DNA of 64,000 nucleotides from Sulfurimonas denitrificans DSM 1251. GTDB lineage: Bacteria > Campylobacterota > Campylobacteria > Campylobacterales > Sulfurimonadaceae. Positions 10,712 to 19,838 of the stretch are shown here, one piece after another. The position numbers were made by a program, and so were the translations under genes. How positions within the stretch are numbered: the first letter of the stretch is position 1; the number at the start of each line of letters is the position of its first letter. Below the pieces are notes generated by a model, which was not told the DNA's origin, made no database searches, and saw nothing but the letters and a program-made list of their open reading frames with translations. The DNA lies in NCBI RefSeq assembly GCF_000012965.1, contig NC_007575.1, positions 1-64,000 on the forward strand, read 5' to 3'.

Positions 10712-12604
10712 TTAAAGTGAGTAAGAGTCTTTAGCACATATTACAAAAGTGGCCCCTCCAAGTTCATTTTTATCATTTTGAAGTATAAGATTACCGCTTA
10801 ATTTATCTGTTACGAGCTTTTTAGCTACAAACAAACCACTTCCTAGTCCGTTAGTGGTAGTAATATATGGACAAAATATTTTATGAGAAATCTTTTTATC
10901 TACGCCACCGCCATTATCTTTTACATAAAATTTGTAACTGCCATCAACTTCTTTTGTAATGAAAAATTCTATTTTTGGATTTTTAATATCTCTTTGTTTA
11001 AAAATATTTAGGCTATTTGAGATTAAGACAAGTAAAATTTGACTAAGTGTTGCTCTGTTTGCTGTGATATAAACATCACGATCAATGTTTTGTATCTCAA
11101 CATGCTGAATATCTTTTTCAAAATAACGAAACACATTTGTGATTAATTCTTTGATATTGAGAGGTTCTGTACTACTTGTGTTGCTTAAATATCCATAAAC
11201 TTCAGCGGATATTTTTGTTAGATTCTCAGTTATAGTTTCGAGCTCTTTTAATTGGCTTTGATACTCCTCTTTATTTATCTCTATATTTTTATCATTATAT
11301 GCTTTTAGAAGAGTTACTAGAGTGCCTAAATGGTTAAGTGGACTTTTCCATTGATGGATAATATTTGAAGTGTAACTTCCCATGTAGATATATCGTTCGT
11401 AGAGTTTGGCAATATTTTGGTGAAACTCTTTTTCTTTTAGCTCTTTATTGATTCGATAACTCATACCAATTGTAATAAACAAAGCCTCCATAATTACAAA
11501 AAAGGAGGAAAGCATTGCAGCTTGAAGTCCCATACTAATCGAATCTGAGTTAAGTATTAAGACTAAGTATATAACCCTAAAAATCACAAATATCTGAGAT
11601 AAAAAGTAAAACAATGAACCTGTATAATTTTTAGATATTATGTATATTGAAACAAGAAAGATTACAATCCATATTGCAGTAGCAGAAACTAATATATATT
11701 TTGCATTTTTAAGAATATCTTGGTTCCAATAACCAAATATAAAATAAGATCCTATAAGCCCATAGATGATTGAAATAGTGATGAGTATATACGTTAGTTT
11801 TGGTGTTTTTTCTTTTAATGAAAATAGAAAAATTGGATATAAAATATGAAATATTAGTGCCAATGGCATAGTCGTATAAAGCATAGTATCTACTAATTTA
11901 TAGTCGTCTGTTAGATTTAGATAGTATAAAAAACCATATATTCCAAGATTATTTATCGTAACAAATATTACATATAAACTATGTATTAAAAAAGATTTTT
12001 CTTTTAATCCAAAAAAGTTAACAATATTGTATAGGACAAGCATCAGCATTACGCCACTAAAAATACTCCACCAAACTACTTGCCATTTAGATTGAGTTAA
12101 AAAAGTTTTTTCAAAAAATATTTCATAATTTGTATCTAGTACACCAGAGGTAGTGATTTGGCTTACTATTTGAAGTTCTTCTTTTGGCTGTATAGTGATT
12201 TTTACTGCACTATTGATACTTTGTATGGGTCTTTGTGCAAGTGGAAGCCTATCTCCCATAAACCAATGATTTATTACCTTTTTCTCTTTTAGCACCCAAA
12301 AATCTATATTATCAGTGCCCAGTCTTGCATGTCGCAAGAAGAGAGTTCTTGTCTCATTGGAGTCATTAAAGAGAGTAAATTTCACAACTGCTATTTTATT
12401 TATCCAACCAAAGAAACTCTTTTTACTTTGAATCCAATGCAGTTCATTACTAAATGCTAAATCAATGCTTGGTAGTTTAGTATCAATCAAGCTAAGCTCT
12501 TGAAAAGGAGCAGTTTTGATACCATCGTTTATTTGACTTATATTAATCGTTGTAGCAGCAAAGATATTTGTAAGTAAAAACAGTAAAATAAATAATAATT
12601 TCAT
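10712..12604 (-). CDS. Sensor histidine kinase with 7TMR-DISM sensor
   Basis: This is a membrane histidine kinase and the likely partner of the adjacent response regulator. A signal peptide (MKLLFILLFLLTNIFA) leads into a periplasmic 7TMR-DISMED2-like domain (about 25-165), seven membrane segments (about 175-385), then a HisKA-like helix with the phospho-accepting His in SNIIHQWKSPLNHLG. The HATPase domain has an N box ISNSLN, G1 VKDNGGGVD and G2 GLGSGLFVAKKLV. Its ATG overlaps the regulator's TGA (ATGA), so the two are translationally coupled. The ligand is unknown. The extended frame of the convergent TonB receptor would overlap its last 23 bases. Confidence 0.9.
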   Translation of the reverse strand: MKLLFILLFLLTNIFAATTINISQINDGIKTAPFQELSLIDTKLPSIDLAFSNELHWIQSKKSFFGWINKIAVVKFTLFNDSNETRTLFLRHARLGTDNIDFWVLKEKKVINHWFMGDRLPLAQRPIQSINSAVKITIQPKEELQIVSQITTSGVLDTNYEIFFEKTFLTQSKWQVVWWSIFSGVMLMLVLYNIVNFFGLKEKSFLIHSLYVIFVTINNLGIYGFLYYLNLTDDYKLVDTMLYTTMPLALIFHILYPIFLFSLKEKTPKLTYILITISIIYGLIGSYFIFGYWNQDILKNAKYILVSATAIWIVIFLVSIYIISKNYTGSLFYFLSQIFVIFRVIYLVLILNSDSISMGLQAAMLSSFFVIMEALFITIGMSYRINKELKEKEFHQNIAKLYERYIYMGSYTSNIIHQWKSPLNHLGTLVTLLKAYNDKNIEINKEEYQSQLKELETITENLTKISAEVYGYLSNTSSTEPLNIKELITNVFRYFEKDIQHVEIQNIDRDVYITANRATLSQILLVLISNSLNIFKQRDIKNPKIEFFITKEVDGSYKFYVKDNGGGVDKKISHKIFCPYITTTNGLGSGLFVAKKLVTDKLSGNLILQNDKNELGGATFVICAKDSYSL

Positions 12605-13275
12605 TCTATATAGTATCCGTAGTTTTGATGATTTTGTATAATCTTTTTATCGCCAAGTTTTTTTCTAAGTCTCAAGAGTAGATTTCTAAGAGCTGCATTT
12701 GTTCCTTCCGTGTCTTGCCATAACTCTTGCATTAAAAATTCTTTTGACACTACTTTACCTTTGTCGTGTAGTAAAATCTCTAGTAATGAACTCTCTCTAT
12801 GTGATAATTTATGAACTTCCTCTTTGACGGAGAGCTCTTTTTTATAAAAGTTAATTATGATGTTCTTAGATATTAAAATATTGTAGTGTAAATTTTTCTT
12901 TAATTTTTGAGCGCATATTTGTAAAATTGATTCTAATTTATCAAGAGAAATAGGCTTTTCAAGATAGTCAATAAGATGCAAACTGGCTGCTTCTTTGAGA
13001 TACTCTAGTGTTGCAAACGAGGTCAAAATAAGTATTTCAATACTTTCATCAAACTCTTTTACCTTTTTTGCAAATTTTAATTCGTTCATGCCAGGCAGTT
13101 CAATATCGCTGATAATGATAGATACACTGTTTTCTTGTATAAACTCAAAAGCAGACTCCGCATCTTCAAAAGAGTGGACTTCTTTGAAGTAGAGTTTTAG
13201 AAGTTTAAACATATTACTAGAAATATTTTTGTCGTCATCAACAATGATTGCATTATAACTTTTTAATATTTCCAT
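12601..13275 (-). CDS. OmpR/PhoB-family response regulator
   Basis: This is a DNA-binding response regulator. The receiver domain has acidic residues at 13-15, phospho-acceptor Asp57 in SIIISDIELPG, Thr85 and Lys107. It is followed by a winged-helix Trans_reg_C domain (LSHRESSLLEILL, LWQDTEGTNAALRNLLLRLRKKLG, YGYYIE). It is the first gene of an operon with the sensor kinase. It reads away from the tpsA/tpsB genes across a 192-bp gap that holds two pairs of 11-bp-spaced direct repeats, the spacing OmpR-family dimers prefer. I infer that it controls itself and the two-partner secretion genes. Confidence 0.92.
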   Translation of the reverse strand: MEILKSYNAIIVDDDKNISSNMFKLLKLYFKEVHSFEDAESAFEFIQENSVSIIISDIELPGMNELKFAKKVKEFDESIEILILTSFATLEYLKEAASLHLIDYLEKPISLDKLESILQICAQKLKKNLHYNILISKNIIINFYKKELSVKEEVHKLSHRESSLLEILLHDKGKVVSKEFLMQELWQDTEGTNAALRNLLLRLRKKLGDKKIIQNHQNYGYYIE

Positions 13276-13324
13276 TTATAACCTATTGTAATCTTTCTCT
13301 TTTTAACATAATACCATTTTCATT

Positions 13325-13343
13325 GTCTCATAGCAGTCTCATA
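13325..13343 (+). promoter_or_regulatory. Direct repeat pair GTCTCATA x2 at 11-bp spacing (putative regulator box 1)
   Basis: Identical octamers GTCTCATA start at 13325 and 13336, one helical turn apart. They lie 50 bp upstream of the response regulator start, where they could mediate autoregulation. OmpR/PhoB-type regulators bind such tandem repeats. Confidence 0.6.
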
Positions 13344-13401
13344 TCTCCTTGCTTAGCTATTTGTAAAAAGAATTTTAAATTTTTTTATATAACTTTTGAG
13401 C

Positions 13402-13419
13402 ATGAGACAGCTGTGAGAT
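13402..13419 (-). promoter_or_regulatory. Direct repeat pair ATGAGA/GTGAGA at 11-bp spacing (putative regulator box 2)
   Basis: ATGAGA at 13402 and GTGAGA at 13413 are the same TCTCAY element as box 1 on the other strand, again 11 bp apart. They cover the expected -35 position of the tpsA promoter, as expected for an activator. Confidence 0.6.
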
Positions 13420-13429
13420 TTCGATTTGA

Positions 13430-13435
13430 TAGAAT
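13430..13435 (+). promoter_or_regulatory. Likely -10 element for tpsA
   Basis: TAGAAT lies 33 bp before the tpsA ATG. There is no -35 hexamer 17 bp upstream. That place is taken by repeat box 2, which suggests activator-dependent transcription. Confidence 0.45.
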
Positions 13436-13467
13436 TATTTGAGAAAAATTAATACAGGGGAAAATAT

Positions 13468-16400
13468 ATGAAAAGCTTTATGAATAATCTTGAATATAGT
13501 TCAAGATTTAGGATATTAAAAGGCGGAAAGATTAGCTTAGTCGTCTCTGCTTTAATAGGAAGTATCACAATACTTTCAGCTTCGCCGACAGGCGGAGTAG
13601 TAACAAGCGGTGTTGCAAACATCTCTCAAAGCGGCTCAGCCACCAACATAACCCAAAGCTCCCAAAAAGCCACCATCAACTGGCAAAACTTCTCTATCGG
13701 TGCAAATGAGACAGTTAATTTTGCTCAGCCAAATGTAAATGCTATCGCTCTTAACCGTATAGTTGGAAATGAGAGAAGTGTAATAGAGGGAGCACTAAAC
13801 GCAAACGGACAAGTTTGGATACTAAACTCAAACGGTGTGCTTTTTAACAAAAGTGCAAGTATAAACACAGCAGGACTTGTAGCTACAACAAAAAATATCT
13901 CAGATGCAGACTTTAACGCAGGTAACTATAACTTTACAGGCGAGAGTACAGCAAGCGCTATCAACATGGGAACTATCAACATCTCGGATAGTGGTTACGC
14001 ATCATTACTTGCTGAGAAAGTTGGAAATGCTGGAACTATCACAGCGTATAAAGGGAAAATTACCCTAACTGGTGCAAATGAAGCAACCATCAACCTAAAT
14101 GGAAACTCACTTGTAAGCCTCACAGTAGATAAAGGTGTGCTTGATGCAATGGTTATCAACAAAGGTGCAATCATCGCCGATGGCGGAGCAATCTACTTAA
14201 CAACAAATGCAGTAGATGAACTACTCAAAGGTGTTGTTAACAATACAGGAATAATTGAAGCAAATTCACTAGAGGGTGTAACGGGGTATGTGGAACTTTT
14301 TGCACATGGTGGAACGGCACAGGTTGATGGAACCATCAAAGCTGAGGGTGGGTTTGTCGAAACATCTGGAAAAGTTTTAGATATCAAACCAAGTGTTATC
14401 GTCAAAGCAGACAAATGGCTGTTAGACCCAGTGGATATCGTGATTTATCATGATGATGGCGGTGAAAAACACGATTCTACTTTTATTGATATCAAAGGGG
14501 ATGATGATGAGGGCTATGTTGGAGAAGATGATATTAATTTTTGGAATGATTCCTACGAAAACCCAACAACACCATTAGATGAAGTGTCGAACCCAACTGA
14601 CCCAAGTAACTTGTTAACTTTTTCGGATGCTACTTCATATATTGCCGATAGCACGATTGAACTTGCAATCAACGCAGGAACAAGTGTCTATATCACAACC
14701 TTTAATGATGGGAAATCTGGAAACGGTGACATCACACTCCAATCGGGCGTTTCCATCATCAACTCAAGTACAGGAAGAGATTGGCAAGATTACTCTGTTG
14801 GACTCTATCTTTATGCTAATCGCAATATTATTGCCGATAATGTAACGATTGGCGGAGATAGTGCGGATCATCCGCTTAATGTTTATTTTCGTGCCAACCA
14901 AGCAGAAATTTCAAAAATAAATTTTAAGGTGGATGGAGGGGAAGAAGAAGCTTATTATTATACTTCTCCTCAACACATCGAAGAAAGTAAGACTGCGCAA
15001 GATTCGATAACAAGTGACCAATTTACAGGGTACATCAAAGTAACCAACTCTACTTTCAATACCTTTGGTGGCGGAGTGGGATTTAAAGGAGCCAACTATT
15101 TATACTACACAAGAGGCGATGCGACCAATCCAGGGGTGTTATTACAAGATAGCACTATCAATACTGGAGGAGAAGGTGTTGAGGATTCAGGCTCTGTCTC
15201 TCTAACTGGAGGCAATAGCGCACTAGGAGGAATTGGGGTTAAAATAGATAATTCTACGATTGATACATCTGCAGGATATATTGATATTAGTGGAGTAGCA
15301 ACCAATGGTGATGCGATAAGTATTTCTGGAGGCTCTGTTTTAAAAGCGAATCGTATTGAGATGGAAGGTGCTGTATTTGCCAATGGTACGACATCCTCAG
15401 GCAGTGTGGGCATCCGCATTAAAAACACAACTATAACATCCACTGCAGTGGAACTACAAGCAGAAGATGGCTATAACAGCAATGATGAAAGATTTCCTAC
15501 CCTAACTGGTGTTGATAGTGATTATACTCAAAACAATAAGGCGGTAGGTATAAGCTTGGAGGGGGGAGCTGTATTTGATGAACTCTCATCAGGAGAGGGC
15601 ATCTCTTTTTCAATTTATGATTACAGCTTTTATGGGGTAAGTTTAGGAGATAGCTCCAACGGAGGTGCAACAATCGGCTCAACCACTGGACCACTCAACA
15701 TGTGGTATAACAAATCTGCTTTAGGAGTTGCCACACCGTTTCAGTATGTAGGAGATGCCCCTTTAACACTTCAATCTAATGGCAGTGGAACTATTACATT
15801 AACCAATAATTCTTATGATCCAAGTAATGGAGATTCTCCGTATCCGACAATTGTTGGTGAAACTACTATGGGAAGTGCTCAAGGAATTTGGTTTAGTGAT
15901 ACAGATTTAAATAAATGGGTAAAAGCGTCCGCATTCGACAAAGTGATTATTAATGATGGAAATTCGCAAAGTAGTGTGATTGTGCAAAACTATAATCTTG
16001 CAAGTCCAGTTGCAAGCACATTTTTTCATGGTGAAACCATTACTCTTAAAGATACTGCCACTATTACCAGAAGTCCAGAGAACATGGCTTTTGTGACTTG
16101 GGCATCCGACGAAGCTAATACTTTTAATGATGAAGGGGCTACATTTACTGGTGAGGGTAATTATTATGTGTATGTTAAGAATAGCAATGCTGTAACACAA
16201 ACGGCATTGTCATTAATAGACGGAAATTATCATTACGATTATGATACCAATGAGTTTACAAATAATGAGAGTGGAAGTAACCCACCTGTCGGTAGCTATG
16301 TACTTTGTTCAGATGGAACTTGCGGAGAACTATTGAATGGAGGCTCAGGAGGTTCAGGTGAAGAAGAGTCAGGCGGTTCAGGAGGTTCAGGAGGTTCAGG

Positions 16401-16977
16401 AGGTTCTGGAGGTTCTGGAGGTTCTGGAGGTTCTGGAGGCGGTGGAAGTTATACGCCACCAGCTCCAACACCACCACCACCAGTTGTGGTAGTTCCTCCA
16501 GTTGTAACTCCGCCAGTTCAAGCTCAAAAGATAGCAGATGTGGTAACAACTATAGTAAACACAAACTCAGTAAAAGTAGAACTTCCTAAAGAGGTAACCA
16601 CGCAGGTAAATACAAACTTTACATCATCAGTAGCTGCTACAGTTGTAGCACCTAAGACAACTATAACAAGCAGCCCTATGTTGGCAACTCTTGAGACTAA
16701 ACTTGGTATTACCGCAGGAGAGGGAGTATCTCTATCTTCTATAACTATAGAGGGAACGCCAACAGAAATTGTTACTCTAAGCCAACTCCAAACTATGTCA
16801 GATAGCCAACCACAAGCAAATAGCTCAGATAACGCAGCTAGCACTACAGTTACAGAAACTAGAGTAGCCCTTAGCGAAAACTCTATCATAGACCTTATAA
16901 ACGGTGGAGTGCATCTACCAGAGGGCGTAGATCAACAGTTCTATGTAACTAAAACTCCTAAGAAAAAAAGTAACTAA
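13468..16977 (+). CDS. Two-partner secretion exoprotein TpsA (filamentous haemagglutinin-type)
   Basis: This is a large secreted or surface adhesin-like protein (1169 residues), exported by the adjacent TpsB. An extended signal region (SSRFRILKGGKISLVVSALIG...SA) precedes the TPS domain (about 45-260), with INWQNFSIGANETVNF, LNRIVG and GQVWILNSNGVLF. The TPS motifs NPNG and NPNL are replaced by the related NSNG. A beta-helix passenger follows, then seven Gly-Gly-Ser repeats with a Pro-rich hinge (PPAPTPPPPVVVVPPVV, about 965-1020) and a C-terminal tail. A GGGGAA ribosome site precedes the ATG. The passenger has no recognisable toxin or enzyme domain. Adhesion is a family-level guess. Confidence 0.88.
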   Translation: MKSFMNNLEYSSRFRILKGGKISLVVSALIGSITILSASPTGGVVTSGVANISQSGSATNITQSSQKATINWQNFSIGANETVNFAQPNVNAIALNRIVGNERSVIEGALNANGQVWILNSNGVLFNKSASINTAGLVATTKNISDADFNAGNYNFTGESTASAINMGTINISDSGYASLLAEKVGNAGTITAYKGKITLTGANEATINLNGNSLVSLTVDKGVLDAMVINKGAIIADGGAIYLTTNAVDELLKGVVNNTGIIEANSLEGVTGYVELFAHGGTAQVDGTIKAEGGFVETSGKVLDIKPSVIVKADKWLLDPVDIVIYHDDGGEKHDSTFIDIKGDDDEGYVGEDDINFWNDSYENPTTPLDEVSNPTDPSNLLTFSDATSYIADSTIELAINAGTSVYITTFNDGKSGNGDITLQSGVSIINSSTGRDWQDYSVGLYLYANRNIIADNVTIGGDSADHPLNVYFRANQAEISKINFKVDGGEEEAYYYTSPQHIEESKTAQDSITSDQFTGYIKVTNSTFNTFGGGVGFKGANYLYYTRGDATNPGVLLQDSTINTGGEGVEDSGSVSLTGGNSALGGIGVKIDNSTIDTSAGYIDISGVATNGDAISISGGSVLKANRIEMEGAVFANGTTSSGSVGIRIKNTTITSTAVELQAEDGYNSNDERFPTLTGVDSDYTQNNKAVGISLEGGAVFDELSSGEGISFSIYDYSFYGVSLGDSSNGGATIGSTTGPLNMWYNKSALGVATPFQYVGDAPLTLQSNGSGTITLTNNSYDPSNGDSPYPTIVGETTMGSAQGIWFSDTDLNKWVKASAFDKVIINDGNSQSSVIVQNYNLASPVASTFFHGETITLKDTATITRSPENMAFVTWASDEANTFNDEGATFTGEGNYYVYVKNSNAVTQTALSLIDGNYHYDYDTNEFTNNESGSNPPVGSYVLCSDGTCGELLNGGSGGSGEEESGGSGGSGGSGGSGGSGGSGGSGGGGSYTPPAPTPPPPVVVVPPVVTPPVQAQKIADVVTTIVNTNSVKVELPKEVTTQVNTNFTSSVAATVVAPKTTITSSPMLATLETKLGITAGEGVSLSSITIEGTPTEIVTLSQLQTMSDSQPQANSSDNAASTTVTETRVALSENSIIDLINGGVHLPEGVDQQFYVTKTPKKKSN
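16372..16434 (+). repeat. Seven tandem 9-bp repeats (GGAGGTTCW) encoding Gly-Gly-Ser
   Basis: Seven in-frame 9-bp units lie in tpsA: the first is GGCGGTTCA, then two GGAGGTTCA and four GGAGGTTCT. Blocks of identical units suggest recent slippage expansion. A 9-bp unit changes length without shifting frame. Imperfect GGS units flank the array. Confidence 0.9.
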
Positions 16978-16988
16978 GGAATAAAGAG

Positions 16989-18692
16989 ATGAAAATAATG
17001 AAAATAACAAATTTAACAGCTAAAGCACTGACTTTATCATTTGTAACAAGCTCACTTCTCGTTGGGGCTTCTATCCCCTCAAGCAGCGATATCCAAAGAG
17101 AGGTTCAACCTCCAAAAGACCTACCAAAAAAAGTAACTCCTTTGGTTGAAGTAGGTGGTGTGCAAAAGTATGCACCTGTTATGCAAGATGATAAAAGCGG
17201 AAAAACAATCTTTGTAAAAAGCTTTAAAATCACAGGTGCTATTCACATGTCAGAATCAAAGCTTCAATCTCTCATTGGCTCTTACATGGACAAAGAGTTA
17301 ACATTTGCACAGCTTCAAGAGGTAGCTTCTATCATCACTAAAGAGTATCGTGCCAATGGCTACTTTGTGGCTCGTGCTTATATCCCTATTCAGAGTATGC
17401 AAGATGGTGTTGTAGAGATTGCAATCATAGAGGGAAACTACGGTAAGTTTATACTAGAGAATAACTCACATGTAAGAACACCGATAGTCCAAGCGATGCT
17501 TGATGATGTAAAGAGTGCAAACATAGTAAGCACAAATACACTAGAGCGTGCTATGCTTATCATAAATGACACCCCCGGTGCAAAAGTAACAGCAGCAGAT
17601 GTTAAACCTAGGCAAGAAGTAGGAACAAGTGACTTTGCTATAACAACAGAAACTAAACCTTGGTACGACGGCTATATTTTAGGCGATAACTACGGAAGCA
17701 GATATACAGGCGAAAATAGACTAATGGTAGGAGTAAACCTTAACTCTCTTGCAGGTTTAGGAGATAAGCTCAGTCTAAGTGGGCTTATGAGTAGTGAGAG
17801 AGATTTAAAAAACGGAAGAATTGCTTACAGTGTTCCTCTTATGGCAAATGGTCTTAGAGCAGAGGTAGGTTACTCTAAAACAGATTACTCTTTAGCTCAA
17901 GAGTACAAATCTCTTGATGCTTATGGAACATCAAACACACTTGATGCAACTCTATCTTATCCAATCATCAGAACAAGATTAGAGACTCTAAGAGTCTCAT
18001 CTACTCTAGCAATAAAGAGTTTAAATGATAAACAAGCAGGAGTAACCACAAGCGATAAAGATGCTAAGTCAATCAACCTTGCCCTCTCTTACACTAAAGA
18101 GCAAAAACTCTTTGGACTTGACTCACAGATAAACTCAGGAGTCTCATACACTTATGGAGATTTAAAGTTTATTGACGCTGCCTCAAAAATAGCAGATGCA
18201 GCAGGAGCAAACACACAGGGAAACTACTCTAAAGTAAATGGTTATGTTGGTATTTCAACGCTACTGCCACAAGAGCTAACACTTCAAACTAACCTACAAG
18301 CTCAAAAAGCTCTAGGCGGTAAAAACCTTGATGGAAGTGAAGATATGTCCATAGGTGGAAGTAACGGTGTTAAACTATTTCCAGATTCAGAACACAGCGC
18401 AGAAAATGCCTTACTCTGGAGTATTGAGTTAACAAGAGCACTCCCTACAATAAATAACTACTCTCATAAATTTGGACTATTCTATGACGTTGGATATGCT
18501 TCAATGCAAGATGACAGTAAAGACCCTACTTTTCAAAACAGAACTCTTCAAGATGTAGGAGTAAGTTACTACGCTTCATACAAATCACTATTTGCTAAAG
18601 CTCAAGTTGCAACTGCAATAGGTAGTGAAGAAGTAACAAGTGAACCTAAGTACAGCACTAGGGTTTTAGTTCAGGGTGGGGTTAGTTTTTAG
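16989..18692 (+). CDS. Two-partner secretion outer membrane transporter TpsB (ShlB/FhaC/HecB family)
   Basis: This is an Omp85-superfamily barrel that secretes and activates the upstream TpsA. It has a signal peptide (to about residue 26), a Pro-rich linker, a POTRA_2 domain (about 72-150, SFKITGAIHMSESKLQSLI...ANGYFVARAYIPIQ), a second POTRA-like segment, and a ShlB-type 16-strand barrel ending in VLVQGGVSF with a terminal aromatic residue. It follows tpsA by 11 bp after AAGGAATAAAGAG, so the two form an operon. A second in-frame ATG at 16998 is also possible. At 567 residues it has the usual family length. Confidence 0.93.
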   Translation: MKIMKITNLTAKALTLSFVTSSLLVGASIPSSSDIQREVQPPKDLPKKVTPLVEVGGVQKYAPVMQDDKSGKTIFVKSFKITGAIHMSESKLQSLIGSYMDKELTFAQLQEVASIITKEYRANGYFVARAYIPIQSMQDGVVEIAIIEGNYGKFILENNSHVRTPIVQAMLDDVKSANIVSTNTLERAMLIINDTPGAKVTAADVKPRQEVGTSDFAITTETKPWYDGYILGDNYGSRYTGENRLMVGVNLNSLAGLGDKLSLSGLMSSERDLKNGRIAYSVPLMANGLRAEVGYSKTDYSLAQEYKSLDAYGTSNTLDATLSYPIIRTRLETLRVSSTLAIKSLNDKQAGVTTSDKDAKSINLALSYTKEQKLFGLDSQINSGVSYTYGDLKFIDAASKIADAAGANTQGNYSKVNGYVGISTLLPQELTLQTNLQAQKALGGKNLDGSEDMSIGGSNGVKLFPDSEHSAENALLWSIELTRALPTINNYSHKFGLFYDVGYASMQDDSKDPTFQNRTLQDVGVSYYASYKSLFAKAQVATAIGSEEVTSEPKYSTRVLVQGGVSF

Positions 18693-18751
18693 TAACTCAT
18701 ACCTAACTCCACATGTTGAGTAATTGGCATGTGGGGAGGTAAAAAAATAGA

Positions 18752-19672
18752 TTAAAATCTCTTAATATATCCATGGCAATAAGGCTTGCTCCCTTTTTTG
18801 TCATAGTAGTTTTGATGACTCTCATCAGCTGGATAAAAATCTGATTTTTTCATTATCTTTGTTGTAACTTTGTAGCCATTTGATTCAAGTTTGCTAATTA
18901 GATTTTCTATAATCTCCCTCTCTTTATCGTTTTGTACAAAAACCACAGAGAGATACTGCTCTCCTATATCTGGACCTTGACCGTTTGCTTGGGTTGGATC
19001 ATGAATCTCAAAAAATGTCCGAGCTATCTCTTCGTAAGATATTTTATTTTCATCATAAATAACTTCAACTGCTTCAAGATGTCCCGTGTTTGAGCGCACA
19101 ACTTCATAATAACTTGGATTTTTTACAAATCCGCCCATAAAACCTGAGGTTACCTCTTTTACTCCGCCAAGTTTTTGCAAATAGTACTCAACACCCCAAA
19201 AACATCCGCCAGCAAAGTAAGCATAAGAGAGATTTTCATCTTTGATTTGGGGCTTTTTTACAAGATTTAAAGAGATAGAGTTTACGCAGTGCCTAGTGTT
19301 TTTTGGTGTATATCCCTCACTTTCAAAAACATGTCCCAAATGCGCTCCACAGTTCGCACAAACTATCTCTACACGTCTGCCATCAGCATCTGGTACTCTT
19401 TTTATGGCTCCTTTTATCTCATCATCAAAACTCGGCCATCCTGAGCGTGAATCAAATTTTGCGCTTGAATCAAATAATGGTGCCTCACATAGTTTACATG
19501 TATAGATGCCATGAGATTTTTCATCTGTATATTTTCCAACAAAAGGTCTCTCTGTTCCCTTGTGAAGTATAACTCTCTTCTCTTCTTCACTAAGTTGTTC
19601 AATTTTTTTTGTTAATGGTTCTAATGCATTCATGGTTGTTAATATAAGTATGAAAATAAAAATATATTTCAC
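18752..19672 (-). CDS. msrBA: Exported MsrB-MsrA methionine sulfoxide reductase fusion
   Basis: This bifunctional repair enzyme reduces both R- and S-methionine sulfoxide. A signal peptide (MKYIFIFILILTTMNA) points to the periplasm. MsrB comes first (about 20-150), with zinc pairs CKLC and CANC and catalytic Cys in RHCVNS. MsrA follows (about 155-300), with the catalytic motif GGCFWG and the MGG/YCHGY elements. The B-A order is opposite to the A-B order of many fusions such as PilB. It is monocistronic and convergent with tpsB. Reductant could be supplied by a thioredoxin-like protein not seen nearby. Confidence 0.94.
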   Translation of the reverse strand: MKYIFIFILILTTMNALEPLTKKIEQLSEEEKRVILHKGTERPFVGKYTDEKSHGIYTCKLCEAPLFDSSAKFDSRSGWPSFDDEIKGAIKRVPDADGRRVEIVCANCGAHLGHVFESEGYTPKNTRHCVNSISLNLVKKPQIKDENLSYAYFAGGCFWGVEYYLQKLGGVKEVTSGFMGGFVKNPSYYEVVRSNTGHLEAVEVIYDENKISYEEIARTFFEIHDPTQANGQGPDIGEQYLSVVFVQNDKEREIIENLISKLESNGYKVTTKIMKKSDFYPADESHQNYYDKKGSKPYCHGYIKRF

Positions 19673-19804
19673 ACTATCTCCTTTTTATATTTTTGATAAT
19701 TATAAGAGAGCGCTCTTGTGCAAGATATAGGATATTTTTATTAAGATAAATTATAAAGTAAAATTAAAGATGAACTCTTTATCAAATAAAAATCTTCATA
19801 AAGA

Positions 19805-19810
19805 TATAAT
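19805..19810 (+). promoter_or_regulatory. Likely -10 element for nrdB
   Basis: TATAAT lies 29 bp before the nrdB ATG, with no clear -35. I found no NrdR-type repeat pair in this gap. Confidence 0.4.
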
Positions 19811-19838
19811 CCTATACTAAAATTTTTAGGAAGATAAT

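Noticed and set aside
16338-16446. Regular repeats as a CRISPR array
   Set aside because: Units are 9 bp, contiguous and in frame within a gene, with no spacers.
18702-18740. Inverted repeat CCACATG/CATGTGG between tpsB and msrBA as a two-way terminator
   Set aside because: The T-run lies before the stem and the A-run after it on the plus strand, the reverse of what either direction needs. Kept only as a simple inverted repeat.
19707-19716. AGAGCGCTCT palindrome upstream of nrdB as an operator
   Set aside because: It is a lone 10-bp palindrome with no second copy and no match to NrdR boxes. Too little evidence.
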